In this document: positions 15,258 through 17,810 of the stretch, piece after piece | Numbering within the stretch: position 1 is the first letter of the stretch | How the letters are laid out: each line of letters opens with the position of its first letter | Assembly: GCA_023457715.1 (NCBI GenBank) | Contig: JAEWKR010000149.1 | Coordinates: 1 to 17,810, forward strand | Source of the DNA: Verrucomicrobiota bacterium | Lineage (GTDB): Bacteria; Verrucomicrobiota; Verrucomicrobiia; Opitutales; Opitutaceae | Reading direction: 5' to 3' | DNA: 17,810 bases | Program-made: the position numbers and the translations under genes | Notes under the pieces: model-generated | Seen by the model: only the letters and a program-made list of their open reading frames with translations | What the model was told of the DNA's origin: nothing | Databases searched by the model: none

Positions 15258-17216
15258 GTGCGCACCAAAGTCACGCTCGTCCTCATCCTGTTGAACGTCG
15301 CGCTGTTCTTCGTCATTTTCCGCTTCGAACGCGCCTGGCGGACGGAGGATCAGCTGCGGGAGGCCCGCCGTCGGGTGCTGGGATCGGAAACCGCCGACAT
15401 TCGGACGCTGACCGTCACCAGCAACACGCCCGGCGGTCCGTCCTATACGCTGATCCGCAACCGCGAGGTCTGGGCGCTGCGCGAGCCGCTCGACTGGCCG
15501 GCCAACCTGCATGCGGTCCGGCCGATCCTGCAGGCCCTGCAGTTCCTGGAGAATGAAACGAGCTTCAGCGTCGAGGACCTCGCCCGCAACGGACAATCCC
15601 TGGCCGACTACGGGCTCGACCGGCCGAAGCTGACGGTGTCGTTCTCCTCCGGCGAGGGCGCCGCGGCGGGAGCCGGCGCCAGCCTGCCGGCCACGGTCCT
15701 CCAGCTCGGCGACAGCACGAAGGTGGGCGAACGCCTGTATGTGCTTTCCCCCGACGGCAGCCGGATCCACGTCGTCAACCGCTCGCTGCTCGACGTGCTT
15801 TCCGTCCCGCTCGAACAACTGCGGGCCGATTCGCTCTTCACGATCGAGGTCTTCGAGGCCCGCGCGCTCAGCGTGCAGAACAGCGGCGCGCGGGTCCGGA
15901 TCGCGCGGCGCGAGGGCACCAAGTGGATGTTCGACACCATCGTGAACGCCCGCGCCTCGAAGCCGAGGCTCGACCTGACCATCAAGGACCTGAACATGCT
16001 GCGCGCGGCGGCCTTCCCCGCCACTCCGCCCGCCCCGCTCCCGTCCGTCGCCCCCACGCTCAGGGTGACGGTCGACGGCAACAACCGCAGCGAGACGCTC
16101 CTGCTGGGCGAGCCCGTGAAACGCGACCCCACGGCCCCCGCCGCGCCGTCCTCGGGCGGAGGGACGGTCGAGTACTACGCGCAGCTCATGAACGGCAACA
16201 CCCTGCGCGCGCCCGTCTTCACCGTCGCCGTGGCGGAGGAGCTGCTCTCGCGGCTGCGCAACGCGCAGACCGAACTGCGCGAGCGCCGCGTGCTCGACTT
16301 CGATCCGGCGACGATCTCCTCCGTCACCCTCGAGGCGCCCAACCAGCCGACGCTCACCCTTCAGCGGCTGGAAAGCAGCGGCGCCGAAAGCCAGTGGCAA
16401 CTCGCGCCCACGACCGACGGCAGCAGCGGCGCGCAGACCAGCACCGCGGATCCGGCGGCGGTGCGGCGACTGCTCGAGCGGCTGGCGCTGCTGTCCGCCC
16501 TCCGCTTCGAGAGCGATGCCCCCAGCAGCGCCCAGACCGAAAGCTGGGGGTTCAATCGCCCCGAGCGCGAAATCACGCTGCTCCCGGCGGCCGCCCCCGG
16601 CGAATCGCCCCGCCCGATTGTGCTCCAGCTCGGCACCGACGCCTCCGGCGCCGTCTATGCCCGCGCCGGATCGGCGGCGGAGGCCGGCGGTTCCGTGTAC
16701 GCCGTGAACGTCAATCTCGACGAGGACTTCCCTGTCGCCGCGCGCGCGTGGCGCGACCGCACCGTGCTGGAGTTCCCCGCCAATGCCCGCATCGCCGGGA
16801 TCAAGCTCACCGACCTGACCCAGACGGCGGTGCTCCTGGACACCGGCTTCAACGCGGACGGCGCCCCGGCCGCGGACGTGAAGGACCCGGCCGCGGTGCA
16901 GGCGCTGCTCGCCGCCCTGCGCCCGGTGCGCGCCCAGCGGTATGTGTCGGATCACTACTCGGAGCGGTTCCTGCTCGCGGGCGACGAACGGACCTGGCGC
17001 TACGAACTGACCGTCACGCTCGCGCTGCCCTCCGCCACCGGCGAGCAGACCAGCACCGCCTCGCTGTTCTTCACCGAACGGGTCGGCGGCGGCCAGCAAT
17101 GGGCCGGGGCGAAGGAACCGGACGTCGTCTTTGAGCCGGAACAGGCCCTGATCGATGCGCTCTGGCGACTGACCTACGGCCCTCGCGACCCGGGGGCGCC
17201 GGCGCCGGCCCACTAG
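15258..17216 (+). CDS. DUF4340 domain-containing protein, 652 aa
   Basis: It begins with one membrane segment (about 6-22, TLVLILLNVALFFVIFRF) followed by a long extracytoplasmic region. Repeated DUF4340-like units can be seen, for example ETADIRTLTVTSNTPGGPSYTLIRN then VWALREPLDWPANLHAVRPI, and LADYGLDRPKLTVSF; a related pattern returns near WQLAP and WGFNRPEREITLL in the second half. DUF4340 proteins commonly follow GldG-family genes, and their role in the exporter is unknown. It starts with GTG at 15258, since no ATG is near and the membrane segment needs to be N-terminal. The C-terminus (PRDPGAPAPAH) is low complexity. It is longer than many family members, possibly because of Ala/Gly-rich insertions. 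Only 11 bases separate it from the next gene, so the two are probably co-transcribed. Confidence 0.88.
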   Translation: MRTKVTLVLILLNVALFFVIFRFERAWRTEDQLREARRRVLGSETADIRTLTVTSNTPGGPSYTLIRNREVWALREPLDWPANLHAVRPILQALQFLENETSFSVEDLARNGQSLADYGLDRPKLTVSFSSGEGAAAGAGASLPATVLQLGDSTKVGERLYVLSPDGSRIHVVNRSLLDVLSVPLEQLRADSLFTIEVFEARALSVQNSGARVRIARREGTKWMFDTIVNARASKPRLDLTIKDLNMLRAAAFPATPPAPLPSVAPTLRVTVDGNNRSETLLLGEPVKRDPTAPAAPSSGGGTVEYYAQLMNGNTLRAPVFTVAVAEELLSRLRNAQTELRERRVLDFDPATISSVTLEAPNQPTLTLQRLESSGAESQWQLAPTTDGSSGAQTSTADPAAVRRLLERLALLSALRFESDAPSSAQTESWGFNRPEREITLLPAAAPGESPRPIVLQLGTDASGAVYARAGSAAEAGGSVYAVNVNLDEDFPVAARAWRDRTVLEFPANARIAGIKLTDLTQTAVLLDTGFNADGAPAADVKDPAAVQALLAALRPVRAQRYVSDHYSERFLLAGDERTWRYELTVTLALPSATGEQTSTASLFFTERVGGGQQWAGAKEPDVVFEPEQALIDALWRLTYGPRDPGAPAPAH

Positions 17217-17227
17217 GCCGCCCGACC

Positions 17228-17810
17228 ATGGGCGAGTTCCGCACAGTGCTGGCCAGGGCAGCGCGCTCCGCCGGGGGCGCGTGCGGCTCGTTTGCGTTGT
17301 GGCTGCTGTGGTTCGCGCTCGCGGCCGGCCTGGTGGTCCAGGGATACATCGCCACCCGCCAGGAACTGGCGGTGCCGCAGTGGGTCCTGCGCCGCGTGGA
17401 GGCGCGGCTGGCGGAGGAGGGCCTGGCGGTGCGCTTCGCCCGCACCACCCTCGATCCGCGGGGTCGCGTGCTGGTCGAGGCCCCGCAGCTGATTTCCCGC
17501 GAGCACGGCGACGCGGTCCTCGCCGCGCGCGCCCTGTACGTGGAGTTCAATCCCTGGGCGGCGCTGGTCGGCCACCTCGCGGTCCGGAATATCCAGATTG
17601 TGGATGCGGCGGTCCGCGTGCCCGCCCTGCTCTCCCCGTCCGGCCGCGCCGAACCGGTGCTCCGGCACCTCAACGCCGAGCTGGTGCCCGGCGCCCGCAC
17701 GGTCCACCTGCGGCATCTCACCGGCGATTTCGCCGGCATCGCGCTGTCGGTCTCCGGCGCCGCGACGCTGCCGCCCCGGCGGGCGGCGACCGCGCCCGGC
17801 GCCACCGCGG
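17228..17810 (+). CDS. AsmA-like membrane-anchored protein, N-terminal 194 residues (cut by window end)
   Basis: The frame is open from the ATG at 17228 to the end of the window. After a short basic N-terminus there is one membrane segment (about 21-38, SFALWLLWFALAAGLVVQGY), then a region resembling the start of AsmA/YhdP/TamB-type proteins: WVLRRVEARLAEEGLAVRFA (47-66), TLDPRGRVLVEAPQLIS (69-85), ALYVEFNPWAALVGHLAVRN (96-115) and IQIVDAAVRVP. These are typically long proteins in the cell envelope, some acting in lipid transport. The subfamily cannot be settled from the fragment. It is probably part of the operon that begins with the ABC ATPase. Confidence 0.6.
   Translation, partial: MGEFRTVLARAARSAGGACGSFALWLLWFALAAGLVVQGYIATRQELAVPQWVLRRVEARLAEEGLAVRFARTTLDPRGRVLVEAPQLISREHGDAVLAARALYVEFNPWAALVGHLAVRNIQIVDAAVRVPALLSPSGRAEPVLRHLNAELVPGARTVHLRHLTGDFAGIALSVSGAATLPPRRAATAPGATA

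Noticed and set aside
15240..17213. Long minus-strand frame opposite the DUF4340 gene (657 codons)
   Set aside because: The plus strand has a membrane segment and DUF4340-like sequence; the antisense protein is Arg/Gly-rich with no recognisable domain.

Overview
This window looks like a piece of a high-GC bacterial chromosome, probably Verrucomicrobiota and perhaps the Opitutales/Opitutaceae. That placement is an inference. It rests on GC-rich coding sequence, a Fur-family gene heading a sufC-sufB-sufD-sufT cluster, a Gld-type ABC transporter followed by a DUF4340 protein, lineage-restricted secreted proteins, and word-like repeats in most intergenic gaps. No rRNA, tRNA, CRISPR array, transposase or phage gene was seen.

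Layout. 1-808 has no convincing gene and is packed with repeats: two related hairpin modules (1-170 and 285-511) and a large imperfect inverted repeat (201-267 with 627-685). 809-1396 is an unrecognised acidic cytoplasmic protein. It converges on ligA (1527-3599, minus strand), the NAD-dependent DNA ligase. Divergent from ligA is an Fe-S assembly cluster: an unusual Fur-family regulator (3766-4203), sufC, sufB, sufD and a SufT-like MIP18-family gene (to 8670). No cysteine desulfurase or sulfur carrier (sufS, sufE, sufU) is present, so sulfur supply must be encoded elsewhere. A 45-residue membrane or exported peptide may be encoded on the minus strand at 8691-8828. Next come two paralogous secreted proline-rich proteins (8982-9680, 9822-10439), then birA (biotin protein ligase). 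The right third is an ABC exporter module: a GldA-like ATPase, a GldF-like ABC-2 permease, a GldG-like auxiliary protein, a DUF4340 protein, and the start of an AsmA-like membrane-anchored protein cut by the window edge.

The most unusual feature is how the genes are joined. Most junctions carry a hairpin whose arms are built from a short word of 6-10 bases repeated several times and then repeated again in inverted orientation. Different junctions use different words (GTGAAA, GTCCAAC, ATTTCAG, GGCTGAAA, GAAGGAAAC, CACAGATGAA and others), and two of the words recur at distant junctions. In the commonest geometry a purine-rich arm overlaps or follows the stop codon and a pyrimidine-rich arm lies just before the next start codon, where a Shine-Dalgarno sequence would be expected but is missing. 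The two modules at the left edge share their flanks and part of their loop but have unrelated stem words, as if the stem had been replaced on both sides together. This intercistronic word-hairpin system is my main candidate for something undescribed.
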